From: JASSUD01 sp031963445
Lineage (GTDB): Bacteria > Pseudomonadota > Gammaproteobacteria > Burkholderiales > Burkholderiaceae
Direction: 5' to 3'
Assembly: GCA_031963445.1 (NCBI GenBank)
Contig: JASSUH010000001.1
Span: 2,232,001-2,296,000 of the forward strand
DNA length: 64,000 bases
The first letter of the stretch is position 1. Every line of letters starts with the position of its first letter. The translations under genes and the position numbers were made by a program. This document shows positions 9,415 through 18,451 of this stretch, one piece after another. The notes under the pieces were generated by a model, which worked only from the letters and a program-made list of their open reading frames with translations, was not told the origin of the DNA and searched no databases.

Positions 9415-10638
9415 GGCGCGTTGTGTTTAACTTTGTTGAAGGTTTAACCAAATTAGCAGGGAGCATCTGCTAAGTATTCATCTGGCATTGACTATGGCCG
9501 CGGATGAATCAATTAGATAGAAAAAGGCGATCAAAAATACAAAAAGCCGACTTGTTTTGAATTATTCAAATCGGCTAATAAACGAGAAAAAACTGTTAGC
9601 TGCTTAATTAAATGGCTAAAAGCAATACTTTCTCCTGAGTCAAGCTTAAAGCTAAGCTTTCTAAAGATTAGGTTCTCTACAAAGATATTTTTCCATGCTC
9701 TGACTGGCTTCGCTTTATTTTCAATAGCGATAGATATCCCTGGATAGAAATAAGGGAGGAATGAATATAGCGCTGTTTTATCAGTATTTTCTTGAGAACT
9801 GGCTATTAACCCGTTTTATTTCAAGCGATACTCGCACGCAGAGAGATAAGTTTTAATTTCACATTAAAACTTGGAGCAAATATACTGCATTGCTATAAGC
9901 AATGGAAGATTGTTCTGGAATAATTTTAAGAGCCGTTAAACAGTGCTTGCAACGACAAGCATCTTAGCTAAATTGACTTTGTTAATTTACAACAACTAGG
10001 GTTATTTGTTTAGCAAATGAAGCAAATGACTTTGCGATCAAATACCTGACAGCAGATGATGAATAAAATTCAAACCCACATGCGCCATTACTTGCCAATA
10101 GGGGTATTCCCTATAAAATCCGCCTACAGCCTACCTCTTACCAGCCACCAAGCGCCCAGATTTTTTAGCTAGCCCCCCCTCCTCTGACTAATACATTCGC
10201 GCGTAGTTTTTACTAAGCGCCGCCTCCTTCATGTTCGAGCATCGTGCTTCTGATTTACGTGCAGTAATAAATGAGAAATAAAATTACAAATTCTTATTAA
10301 CTCAATTAAAAAGCATTTCTTAATAATCTAAGCTGCCTACAAGAAATTTCCTCTGCAAAAAAATTTGACTTTGAGTCATAATAAAAATTACCAGAAATTT
10401 ATTCTAAATAAATATCAAACAAATACAAAAAATAAAATATCAAACAATTTTTAAGAAATTTAAATATGCTTCAAATCGGCAAATTATTTAAATTTAATAA
10501 TACATATACATCAGCCAATATTTAAATAAAAATATTAAAAATATAATTAACAGAAAAATATCAAACAAAAACATAAAAATTAGTTAATAGACATCATTAA
10601 AACTAATTTTTATTAATCACATGCATATCGATCATTAA
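9415..10638. other. 1.2-kb non-coding region with AT-rich leader
   Basis: No ORF of note. The right part (about 10260-10620) is extremely AT-rich and contains three exact copies of AATATCAAACAA at 10411-10422, 10436-10447 and 10557-10568. It must contain the divergent promoters of the coiled-coil gene (left) and the oxoamine synthase gene (right). The repeated 12-mers could be binding sites for a regulator, or simply low-complexity sequence. Confidence 0.5.
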
Positions 10639-11952
10639 ATGAATACCAGCGTACTAACTAAAGAATTAACTGAGCGGCAGCATTACGCGTTACACGGCAG
10701 CGCCAAAGATTATTTTGATTCAATAACAAAATCTCTCCCCGAGCGTGCAGAACGATTTTTTGATTGGTGGGATGCGCGCCTTGAAATGGGTTTTGTGTCA
10801 TATGCAAAAGTACTCGAAGCAGCACCAAAAGCACAAACAACATGGAGCCATGCAAATGGCTCATCCATTTCCGGGGTTAATTTTGCCTCGCAAGATTACC
10901 TTTCACTCGCGTCACATCCAGAGGTGATTAATGCTGCGGTGCAGGCCATCCATCATTTTGGTGTGCATAGCGCAGGTTCATCTGCCTTTTGCGGCAATGT
11001 TTCAGATGGTAAGAAGCTAGAGCATGAACTCGCCGATTTTCTGCAAATGGAGTACGTGACGCTTTTCCCAACAGGCTGGAGTGCCGGTTATGGCGTAATC
11101 AAGAGTCTGGTTCGTGAGCATGACCACGTAGTAGTCGATGCGCTTGCGCATAACTGTCTGATTGAAGGTGCAAGAGCGGCTACTCGCAATGTCAATTTTC
11201 ACCGTCATTTAGATGTTGAGCATGCACGTGAGAAATTAGCGAAAATTCGCGCCAACGATACGAGCAATGGCATTTTATTGATTACTGAAGGCTTGTTCTC
11301 AATGGATTCCGATTCTCCTGATATCGCAGCACTCCAAGCATTAGCCCGGCAGTATGACGCTACGTTATTAGTCGATGTAGCGCACGATTTAGGCTCTTCA
11401 GGACCAGCAGGCACAGGTCAAATTGGCACGCAAAATATGTTGGGGAAAGTGGATCTTGTGATGGGATCTTTCTCTAAATCATTTGCATCGGTTGGGGGTT
11501 TTGTCGCTTCGCACAGCCGAGCCATGCAGGAATATTTACGCTATTACGCGCCACCTAATACTTTCTCCAATGGTCTATCACCTGCACAAATTGCTGTGGT
11601 ACGTCAGTGTTTAGCCATTATTCGCTCACCGGAAGGAGAAATCCGCCGCGCTAACCTTTTTAGCGCCATTCACGCTGTGCGCGAGCGTTTTGCAAGTCAT
11701 CAAATACAAGTTATGGGCACACCCTCTGCCATTGTGCCCATTCTGATTGGCAAGGAAGATAGAGCAAGGCTGGCAGCTAAGTTGATTGTAGAACGCGGCG
11801 TCTTCGCTAATTTAGTTGAATTTCCAGCGGTAGCGCCAAACACGGCTCGCTTTAGGATGCAGATGATGACTGATCACTCAATCGAACAAGCCCACTTTGC
11901 GGTAGACACTATCGCTCAAGCGATCAGCGACGCAACCCATCAACTTGGATAA
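10639..11952 (+). CDS. Alpha-oxoamine synthase, probable serine palmitoyltransferase
   Basis: A 437-residue PLP enzyme of the alpha-oxoamine synthase family, which joins an acyl thioester to an amino acid with loss of CO2. Visible features: the PLP-stacking His in DALAHNCLIEG (H171), the Asp/His pair in LLVDVAHD (D246, H249), and the PLP lysine in GSFSKSFASVGG (K280). The family also includes BioF, KBL and CqsA. The assignment to serine palmitoyltransferase rests mainly on the next gene, five bases downstream, which looks like 3-ketosphinganine reductase, the following step of sphingoid-base synthesis. There is no clear Shine-Dalgarno before the ATG, and the 360 bases upstream are very AT-rich. 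If the neighbour is misread, BioF- or CqsA-like activity is the alternative. The predicted site is cytosolic or peripheral to the inner membrane. Confidence 0.65.
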   Translation: MNTSVLTKELTERQHYALHGSAKDYFDSITKSLPERAERFFDWWDARLEMGFVSYAKVLEAAPKAQTTWSHANGSSISGVNFASQDYLSLASHPEVINAAVQAIHHFGVHSAGSSAFCGNVSDGKKLEHELADFLQMEYVTLFPTGWSAGYGVIKSLVREHDHVVVDALAHNCLIEGARAATRNVNFHRHLDVEHAREKLAKIRANDTSNGILLITEGLFSMDSDSPDIAALQALARQYDATLLVDVAHDLGSSGPAGTGQIGTQNMLGKVDLVMGSFSKSFASVGGFVASHSRAMQEYLRYYAPPNTFSNGLSPAQIAVVRQCLAIIRSPEGEIRRANLFSAIHAVRERFASHQIQVMGTPSAIVPILIGKEDRARLAAKLIVERGVFANLVEFPAVAPNTARFRMQMMTDHSIEQAHFAVDTIAQAISDATHQLG

Positions 11953-11957
11953 GGCCC

Positions 11958-12785
11958 ATGTTTAATCGATCGACTGCACACGCAATCATTACAGGCGGTT
12001 CAAGTGGCATTGGTTTGGCTTGCGCCCGTCAGCTGGCTCAACAAGGCGTCAGTATTACGCTGATTGCGCGAGGTAAAGAACGTCTTGACAGCGCGTTGGC
12101 CGAAATTGAACGCTTACGCATCCGAAAAAAACAACGCTTTCTGGCTTTTCCAGCAGATGTGGGCAATAAAGCTGAAGTTCAGCATGCTATTCAACAGGCC
12201 ATTGAAATATCGGGTGCTCCTGAGTATTTGATCACGTCAGCAGGCATTGCTCGGCCTGGTCATTTTGAAGAGTTGCCTGAACAGATCTTTGAAGAAACGA
12301 TGCGCATCAATTATTTTGGGACTTTATATGCGATTCAAGCGGTTATTCCTACGATGCGCGCTCAGCGCCAAGGACATATCGTTCTGGTTTCTTCTGGAGC
12401 TGGGCTGATTGGGTTGTTTGGCTATACCGCTTACAGTCCAACCAAATTTGCTGTACGTGGTTTAGCTGAAGCCTTACAAGCTGAGTTACGGCCCCATCAA
12501 ATTCATGTATCGATTGCTTATCCTCCTGATACCGAAACGCCGCAGCTTGAAGAAGAGAATAAATATAAGCCGATTGAAACTCGGCGCATGACAGAAATGG
12601 CACAGGTATGGACTGCCGATGCCGTTGCCAGTTGCATTCTTAAAGGGATAAAAGCCAAGCGATTTGCGATTGCGCCAGGTTGGGTGCTATGGGCATTGAA
12701 CCGGCTCAATGGCTTAGTGACTCCGCTGTTGTTTTGGCATTTCGATAGATTGGTCGCCCGCGAAAAAACCAAGCTACCGTTTTAG
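11958..12785 (+). CDS. Short-chain dehydrogenase, probable 3-ketosphinganine (3-ketodihydrosphingosine) reductase
   Basis: 275 residues of the SDR fold. It has the cofactor motif TGGSSGIG (12-19), the NAG-like SAGIA motif, Ser in VLVSSGAG, and the catalytic pair YSPTK (Y159, K163). The stretch AYPPDTETP followed by EEENKYKPIETR is the hallmark of the eukaryotic KDSR/FVT1 and Tsc10 group rather than of generic SDRs. The hydrophobic C-terminus (WVLWALNRLNGLVTPLLFWH) suggests membrane association, as in KDSR. It starts five bases after the oxoamine synthase gene with AAGG before the ATG, indicating one operon. Expected reaction: NADPH reduction of 3-ketosphinganine to sphinganine. No ceramide synthase or further sphingolipid gene is visible in this window. 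Confidence 0.7.
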   Translation: MFNRSTAHAIITGGSSGIGLACARQLAQQGVSITLIARGKERLDSALAEIERLRIRKKQRFLAFPADVGNKAEVQHAIQQAIEISGAPEYLITSAGIARPGHFEELPEQIFEETMRINYFGTLYAIQAVIPTMRAQRQGHIVLVSSGAGLIGLFGYTAYSPTKFAVRGLAEALQAELRPHQIHVSIAYPPDTETPQLEEENKYKPIETRRMTEMAQVWTADAVASCILKGIKAKRFAIAPGWVLWALNRLNGLVTPLLFWHFDRLVAREKTKLPF

Positions 12786-12859
12786 TAATCTATACAAATT
12801 TTGCCTATTTCTGCCAACCGCTTGGGTTGGTGGAAATAGATATAAGGGGAGAATGTGCA

Positions 12860-13342
12860 ATGACTATTACTGGCATACCTGCTGCCAGCTTTATCCAAAA
12901 TCTTCGTTCAGCAGCGACCACAGATTGGATAAGCGCTCCTTTTAATGCTGCGCGCACAACCATACATCAGAATAAAAGCACAATAGCATTATGCGCAGGC
13001 ACTGCTGCAACTAGCTTGATTCCTCTCGGACTGACTACTCTTGTAGTGCTAGGCATGGCGGAAAAGATTGAAATGCCGAATGATGCTATAGATATACTCA
13101 TTCTTGCGGATCTCTTTTCTTTGTTTTTAGTCATCAAAATATATGATTGCTTAAAACAGAGCGATTGCAACGCGAACAATAACGGCGCTACAGAAGATAG
13201 CTCTACTGAAAATAATGAAGTATGGCTTGAGCTAGGTGCTAATCAACGGCTTAGTGCCAGCGGCGTGCCTCTTCCTTTATATACTCCAATACCCGAACCC
13301 CACACTCAACGAGCACCTAGTCCGCCTCCCGCTTACTCTTAA
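12860..13342 (+). CDS. Small two-helix membrane protein ending in a PPxY motif
   Basis: 160 residues from ATG 12860, chosen over the in-frame GTG at 12827 because AAGGGGA lies nine bases before it. There are two hydrophobic segments (around STIALCAGTAATSLIPLGLTT and IDILILADLFSLFLVIKIY). The C-terminal half is hydrophilic, becomes Pro-rich and ends PSPPPAYS, so the last residues form a PPxY motif (PPAY). PPxY is the ligand of eukaryotic WW domains, for example in Nedd4-type ubiquitin ligases. No family is recognised. It could be an exported membrane-associated effector, which is inference. Confidence 0.65.
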   Translation: MTITGIPAASFIQNLRSAATTDWISAPFNAARTTIHQNKSTIALCAGTAATSLIPLGLTTLVVLGMAEKIEMPNDAIDILILADLFSLFLVIKIYDCLKQSDCNANNNGATEDSSTENNEVWLELGANQRLSASGVPLPLYTPIPEPHTQRAPSPPPAYS

Positions 13343-13437
13343 TTTTAGCAAATTAATTTACGTTGTCGAATGTGCAAGGGAAGTTTATCTATGCCCTTGG
13401 TTTAAGAGTCTATTCAGGATCTTCAAAAGTGGGGTGT

Positions 13438-13525
13438 GTTGGGGTTCCGCATTTAATTAAACGAGTCACCCCAACCTATGAAAAGGCCAAAAAATTATAG
13501 GTTGAGGTGACGAAGGAACCCCAAC
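13438..13525. repeat. Family A palindromic repeat, copy 1
   Basis: An 88-bp element with a left arm of type X (GTTGGGGTTCC, then the TTTAATTAA segment) and a right arm of type Y (GTTGGGGTTCC then TTCG on the opposite strand). Both arms share the ACCCCAACCTA block and would fold into a long hairpin. Flanks contain the recurrent outer motif TATTCAGGATCTTCAAAAG. Confidence 0.9.
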
Positions 13526-13609
13526 ATTACGGCCTTAACGGTGATTTCTAAAGATCATGAACAGGCTCTAAGATACAAAAGAGGCTGCGCTCCCACCTGG
13601 TGAACAGCA

Positions 13610-14080
13610 TCAGGCACGCATCGCCACATCATTTTTAATTTGAAGTTCCTTTGCCGTCAAAACTTTATCTAGTCTTACGGCGAGCACGGTTGCCACGCTA
13701 ATAGAAGCCATCAGTAATCCATAGCCCAAATAATTCAATCTACTTAACGTAATAGGATCCTCACCTGTTTTTGCTTTAGCAACGCCTACAGCAAACAGAC
13801 TTATCGCCCCTACTAAGCCAAGTAGAGATAAGGCTAATCCGATCATAGGCCTTTTAGTATCGTCCTCAGATTTTCGCTGGGTAGCCTCAGATTCTTTCTG
13901 GATAACCTCAGATGCTTGCTGAGTAACCTCAGATTCCTGCTGGGTAACCTCAGATTCTTGCACTAATGGAGCTATTCCTTTATCGCTATCAGTATCAGTG
14001 GAGATGATTCTGTGCATCGGAATCCAATTTACGCCGTGTATCGATAGATTCGTTGTTGGTGATGATGAGGATAGTGACAT
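13610..14080 (-). CDS. Small two-helix membrane protein with heptapeptide repeats
   Basis: 156 residues, ATG 14080. The N-terminal half is hydrophilic and holds about five 7-residue repeats of ESEVTQQ type. Two transmembrane segments follow (around PMIGLALSLLGLVGAISLFAV and YLGYGLLMASISVATVLAV), then a short charged tail. The general plan (hydrophilic part plus a two-helix hairpin) is shared with the proteins at 12860-13342 and 14222-14590. No strong ribosome-binding site is seen. Function is unknown; an inclusion or host-membrane role would be speculation. Confidence 0.6.
   Translation of the reverse strand: MSLSSSSPTTNLSIHGVNWIPMHRIISTDTDSDKGIAPLVQESEVTQQESEVTQQASEVIQKESEATQRKSEDDTKRPMIGLALSLLGLVGAISLFAVGVAKAKTGEDPITLSRLNYLGYGLLMASISVATVLAVRLDKVLTAKELQIKNDVAMRA
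13864..13961 (-). repeat. Tandem 21-bp units (heptapeptide repeat)
   Basis: Four full units and a partial fifth, each beginning CCTCAGAT on the plus strand and 21 bases long, encode the ESEVTQQ-type repeats of the membrane protein. The in-frame unit allows length variation. Confidence 0.85.
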
Positions 14081-14221
14081 AGAGTTAGATTTTTTTATTT
14101 TGATTAAATTGTCTTTGGCTAGACGTTGAATAAATTACGCGTCATAAATACCGATGCAGGCAGTACAAGTTTGTATTTGCCGTGAGACTGTAATTGTTTA
14201 TTCTGCTGCTCCAGCGTCTTC

Positions 14222-14590
14222 TTAGGCTCTTCTATTTGCTATATCCCACGCCGCATTTAGACTTGCGGTGCAAACAGAGACAACCAATAGAAATAGAGAA
14301 AGTTTCGTCAAATCGTTTGTCGTGCCAGGCGACTCATTCTGCTCATCATTTTGGGAACGCCCCAACAAAGACAACCCAATTGATGTTGCAAGGCCAAGCA
14401 AGCATAGCCCCATCACCATCGAGGATGTTGTAGGTTTCCAATTATTCTGCTGCGCTAAAGGGGCTGAGATTGGGCGCGGAAGCGAAGCTTCTTGTTCGGA
14501 GACGACCGATGAAGTTAGTTCATTTTGTTGAGGCCGTACTGTTTGCGTATCTCTATTCGCTACGCGTGTGCTCGGTAAACAGCTAAGCAT
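14222..14590 (-). CDS. Small two-helix membrane protein
   Basis: 122 residues, ATG 14590 with AGGTAG seven bases upstream. The N-terminus is polar with Gln and Pro. Two hydrophobic helices lie around SSMVMGLCLLGLATSIGLSLL and TKLSLFLLVVSVCTASLNAAW, with a polar loop (GRSQNDEQNESPGTTND) between. The layout resembles the neighbouring 156-residue protein on the same strand, so the two may be old paralogues. No family is recognised. Confidence 0.6.
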   Translation of the reverse strand: MLSCLPSTRVANRDTQTVRPQQNELTSSVVSEQEASLPRPISAPLAQQNNWKPTTSSMVMGLCLLGLATSIGLSLLGRSQNDEQNESPGTTNDLTKLSLFLLVVSVCTASLNAAWDIANRRA

Positions 14591-15013
14591 TTTGCTACCT
14601 GATATATAAACGTTTTATGAATAAGGAACTTCTTCAAAAGCCCAAGGGCCAGGCATACCTTTGCTGCCAGTACAGAAGGCGCACAGAGGTGCTTGGCAGG
14701 CATGTTGGGGTTCCGTATTTAATTAAACCCTTCACCCCAACCTACGATTCTTTGCAGCCGCTTGTTCTATTTATCGAGAATAAAACGCACGCGAGATGAC
14801 ACGCTGTAAGAAAATGCCTAAAAGAATAGATCGAAAAATTAGAAAATAAGAGATGAATAACAGCTATAAGATGCTTTGAGAGGGATAAGCTATTTAGTTT
14901 TTTTAAAGCAGTGAGTTGCTGTGACGTGCTTCTTATTATTTGAACTGTTTTAAGCAGCGGCAAGGTAGCGTAGTGGATAGGTTGATGAGAGTTTGCAAAA
15001 GCAATTTATTTTT
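14591..15013. other. Intergenic region with repeat remnants
   Basis: About 420 bases without a convincing gene. It holds a degenerate family B-like stretch (about 14638-14690, containing GGGCCAGGCAT and GCCAGTAC) and a solitary type X arm of family A at 14704-14746. No terminator for spoT is obvious. Confidence 0.5.
14704..14746. repeat. Family A repeat, single type X arm
   Basis: GTTGGGGTTCCGTATTTAAT continues to ACCCCAACCTACG exactly as in complete elements, but no opposite arm follows. It is a half element, showing that the arms can exist singly. Confidence 0.85.
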
Positions 15014-17428
15014 TTAATAGCCGTCTTTCTCTCGCTCAAGTCGCATGCCACCTTCAAGACGGCGCGGCGCTTCGCCGCTGGGTTTTTCACGAGCGATGCG
15101 CATGACATTTGGATTGGTACGGACACGCCTTAATATATTAGCCAAATGCACGCGATCCTTAACTTGGATAATAAAACGCAACATGCTTGCTTCATGAGCG
15201 AAATCTTGGTCCATCGCAATATGCACAATATTCGCATCGGCAAAAGTAATATCCGCCGCCACCCGAGCAAATACGCCTTTGGTTTTGCGCACTAATATTT
15301 TTATTGCGACATCAAACAGGCAACCTGGTTGAGATTCCCAGGCCACATCAATCCATCGCTCTGGGTCGCGCCGGTGAATCCGCTGTGCCAGGCGGCAATC
15401 TGTGGTGTGAATCGCCATGCCCAAGCCAATGCCGATATAACCCATAATATCGTCGCCTGGAATCGGCCGGCAGCAAGAAGAGAGTTGCACTGACATCCCT
15501 TCCGTGCCGGTAATGACCACAGGTGCAATCGTATTAACGGGAGGAGTCAGTTTCGTCTGACTTGTATGCGGTGCATCATCAGCGGTAGTGTCACGCCCAC
15601 TCATTAATACTGCGATGCGTTTGGCCATCACCGCCGCCACTTGTCGTCCTAACCCAATGTCGGCAAAGACTTCTTCTGTATCTCGATTGCCCGTCCATTG
15701 CACGAGCTTATCCCACATTTCTGGCGTAACGTCGGCCAACGCCAAGCCATACCCTTTCAGCGCACGTTCAACTAGCTGTTCCCCTAGTTGCACTGATTCG
15801 TTAAGCTGCATGGTTTTTAAATAATGCCGAATCGCAGCGCGTGCTTTGCCGGTGCGCACGAAGCTAAGCCAACTTGGGTTGGGTTTGGAATAAGGGGCAG
15901 TAATGACTTCGACGATATCGCCACTTTCTAACTTGGTACGCAACGGCAGCAGTTCATTATTGATTCTGACTGCAACACATTCATTGCCAAGGCCACTATG
16001 CACGGCATAAGCAAAATCAAGCGCTGTAGAACCGAGCGGCAATGCCATAATTTTTGATTGCGGCGTAAACACATACACCACGTCTGGGAAGATATCTGTC
16101 TTGACGTGCTCAAGAAATTCAGTGGCATCCCCCGAGTTCGCCTGCATATCGAGCAATGACTTCAACCACTGATGTGCACGTCTTTGCACGTCATTCAAAT
16201 CGCTATTGTTATTTTTATAAAGCCAATGCGCAGCGATTCCCGATTCAGCAAGTTCATGCATCTTTCGGCTACGAACCTGAAATTCAATCGGGGTACCAAA
16301 TGGCCCGACTAAAGTCGTATGCAAAGATTGATAGCCATTCACTTTAGGAATGGCGATGTAATCTTTAAATTTTCCAGGTACTGGCTTATATAACGAATGC
16401 AGTACCCCAAGTGTTAAATAACAGTCAGAGGGCAACCCAACGACGATGCGAAAGCCATATAAATCAAGGACTTGCGAGAAAGATAATTGCTTATCGCGCA
16501 TCTTTTTATAGATGCTATAAATGGTTTTTTCTCGACCGCTAACCGTGCAAGAAATTTTTGCTTCGGCAAGCACGTTTTGCACTGCTTGCAAAATCTTGCT
16601 TACCACTTCACGACGGTTGCCGCGGGCTGCTTTTACGGCTTTTTCAAGAGTCGCATAACGTCGCGGATAAAAATTTTCAAAGCTTGTGTCTTGTAGCTCT
16701 CGATAGGTATTGTTAAGTCCGAGTCGATAAGCGATAGGGGCATAAATATCAATCGTTTCGCGCGCAACACGACGTCGTTTTTCAGCGGGCACTGCATCGA
16801 GCGTACGCATATTGTGCAGTCGATCAGCGAGTTTGATGAAGATCACTCTTACATCGCGCGCCATCGCTAACAGCATTTTGCGGAAATTCTCCGCTTGCGC
16901 TTCTTCACGACTGCGAAATTCCATCTTGTCGAGTTTTGACAACCCATCGACAAGATCAGCGACAGTGGGCCCAAAGCGTTCTGCTAACTCAGCTTTCGTC
17001 ACTCCCTGATCTTCAATCACATCATGCAACAAGGCCGCCATAATCGCTTGCGCATCGAGCTTCCAATGCGCACAAATTTCAGCGACAGCAACAGGATGCG
17101 TGATATAGGGTTCGCCACTTTGCCGGTACTGACCAAGATGGGCTTGGTCACCAAAATGAAAAGCGGCTTTGATCTCTCTGACTTCTGATTTTTTTAGATA
17201 GGTAGAAAGTTCAGCAATCAGCTTAGTGATTGAAACGACTTCATCTTTACGCGGCTGGGCAGGCGTAGCGGTTGGCCTAAACAAATGCCGAAAAGATTGC
17301 TCGAAAACCGCATCGAAATATTTACGCGCAACCGATTTTTTTTTAGGCGACGTATTAGATGAGGCAGAGGTAGGGGTAGGCTCAGGTTCAGATTCAGGAT
17401 AGGAGGCGGACGAAGAATCAATATCCAT
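15014..17428 (-). CDS. spoT: Bifunctional (p)ppGpp synthetase/hydrolase SpoT (RelA/SpoT family)
   Basis: 804 residues, ATG 17428 behind a GGAGGCGACC ribosome-binding site. Domains in order: a Pro/Ser-rich N-terminus; an HD hydrolase domain with the metal motif HDVIED and DRLHNMRT, which argues for active hydrolase; a RelA/SpoT synthetase domain (YSIYKKM, LYGFRIVV, YQSLHT); a TGS domain (VYVFTPQSKIMALPLGSTAL); a helical/zinc-finger-like region with SSCCRPIPGD; and a C-terminal ACT domain. The protein controls the stringent response by making and degrading (p)ppGpp. rpoZ lies just upstream in the same direction, the usual proteobacterial pairing gmk-rpoZ-spoT. Length and motifs look intact. Confidence 0.95.
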   Translation of the reverse strand: MDIDSSSASYPESEPEPTPTSASSNTSPKKKSVARKYFDAVFEQSFRHLFRPTATPAQPRKDEVVSITKLIAELSTYLKKSEVREIKAAFHFGDQAHLGQYRQSGEPYITHPVAVAEICAHWKLDAQAIMAALLHDVIEDQGVTKAELAERFGPTVADLVDGLSKLDKMEFRSREEAQAENFRKMLLAMARDVRVIFIKLADRLHNMRTLDAVPAEKRRRVARETIDIYAPIAYRLGLNNTYRELQDTSFENFYPRRYATLEKAVKAARGNRREVVSKILQAVQNVLAEAKISCTVSGREKTIYSIYKKMRDKQLSFSQVLDLYGFRIVVGLPSDCYLTLGVLHSLYKPVPGKFKDYIAIPKVNGYQSLHTTLVGPFGTPIEFQVRSRKMHELAESGIAAHWLYKNNNSDLNDVQRRAHQWLKSLLDMQANSGDATEFLEHVKTDIFPDVVYVFTPQSKIMALPLGSTALDFAYAVHSGLGNECVAVRINNELLPLRTKLESGDIVEVITAPYSKPNPSWLSFVRTGKARAAIRHYLKTMQLNESVQLGEQLVERALKGYGLALADVTPEMWDKLVQWTGNRDTEEVFADIGLGRQVAAVMAKRIAVLMSGRDTTADDAPHTSQTKLTPPVNTIAPVVITGTEGMSVQLSSCCRPIPGDDIMGYIGIGLGMAIHTTDCRLAQRIHRRDPERWIDVAWESQPGCLFDVAIKILVRKTKGVFARVAADITFADANIVHIAMDQDFAHEASMLRFIIQVKDRVHLANILRRVRTNPNVMRIAREKPSGEAPRRLEGGMRLEREKDGY

Positions 17429-17485
17429 GGTCGCCTCCGATCAATAAGTGGTTTACCTAACTAACACTGCACGATGCAGGTTCAT

Positions 17486-17701
17486 TTAACTTGAAATTTT
17501 TTCCAGCACTTCAACGCCGACTTCGCCCTTTGCAATAGCACGTAATGCGCAAACGGGTGGCTTATTGCCATTTTTCGTGTCTGTATCAGCGGCAAACTGC
17601 CCTTTCATTAGGTAGTTACGGCAGTACACAGCTGCGATTAAAGAAACTTTAAAGTGATTGGGAATTTTTTCTAAACAATCTTCAATAGTAATGCGGGCCA
17701 T
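17486..17701 (-). CDS. rpoZ: RNA polymerase omega subunit
   Basis: 71 residues starting at MARITIEDCL (ATG 17701), the conserved start of the family; an upstream in-frame ATG at 17719 would add six residues. Conserved features: ARITIEDCLEKIPN, the central helix (AAVYCRNYL) and VCALREIA-like VCALRAIAKGEVG. Omega supports assembly of the beta' subunit and, with DksA, ppGpp binding to RNA polymerase, which fits its place next to spoT. Confidence 0.93.
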   Translation of the reverse strand: MARITIEDCLEKIPNHFKVSLIAAVYCRNYLMKGQFAADTDTKNGNKPPVCALRAIAKGEVGVEVLEKISS

Positions 17702-17769
17702 ATTGGGGAATCCATTCAAAATATGTTGCTTATTCTAACGCAGAATTTGCTCTGCCATTTGCGGATGAA

Positions 17770-18444
17770 TTATTGCGTACGCGGCGCGGGATGAATTTCA
17801 AGTATAGCGAACAGCTTAGCATAGCGCGCGCGCTGCGCAGCAAAACGCAAGCGAGCGGCTGCCACAATCGTTTTTAATTCGTTTAGCGCTTGCTCAAATA
17901 CTTCATTAATTACAACATAATCGCACTCGCCCGCATGCGCCATTTCACCGCCTGCAGCGAGGATGCGCCGTGTAATCACATTGGGTTCGTCTTGTCCACG
18001 CTGCCTCAGCCGCGCTTCAAGCGCCTCTAGCGAAGGGGGCAAAATAAAGATGCTAAGCGCATTGTGAAATTGCTTACGTATTTGCTGTGCACCTTGCCAA
18101 TCAATCTCCAGCAAAACATCACGCCCTTCTTTCATTTGCTCTGCAATCCATGCGCGTGACGTGGCGTAGTAATTGCCATGCACTTCAGCATCTTCTAAAA
18201 ATTCACCGCGCGCGCGCCGCGCCATAAAATCTTCAACGCTTACGAAATGATAAGAACGGCCATCGATTTCATTAGAACGACGCTCGCGCGTCGTGTAAGA
18301 AACCGATAAACAAATTGCCTCGTCATTAGCTAGCAACGCATTGACGAGGGTTGATTTGCCCGCACCAGAAGGCGCCACCACCATAAATAAATTGCCCGGA
18401 TAGTCACGTCCTGGGTTTACGGCTGTAGAAAAAGAAGAATCCAT
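17770..18444 (-). CDS. gmk: Guanylate kinase
   Basis: 224 residues from ATG 18444, placed seven bases after the yicC stop; a longer in-frame start at 18489 would overlap yicC. It carries the P-loop APSGAGKST (around residue 24-32), the GMP-binding SYTTRERR and the DVLLEIDWQGAQQ motif. It phosphorylates GMP to GDP with ATP. It is part of the yicC-gmk-rpoZ-spoT string on one strand, as in Burkholderia. Confidence 0.94.
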   Translation of the reverse strand: MDSSFSTAVNPGRDYPGNLFMVVAPSGAGKSTLVNALLANDEAICLSVSYTTRERRSNEIDGRSYHFVSVEDFMARRARGEFLEDAEVHGNYYATSRAWIAEQMKEGRDVLLEIDWQGAQQIRKQFHNALSIFILPPSLEALEARLRQRGQDEPNVITRRILAAGGEMAHAGECDYVVINEVFEQALNELKTIVAAARLRFAAQRARYAKLFAILEIHPAPRTQ

Positions 18445-18451
18445 ATTCAAA

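Noticed and set aside
10639..11952. CqsA-type autoinducer synthase
   Set aside because: Same enzyme family, but the adjacent KDSR-like reductase favours sphingoid-base synthesis and no LuxPQ/CqsS-like receptor gene is nearby.
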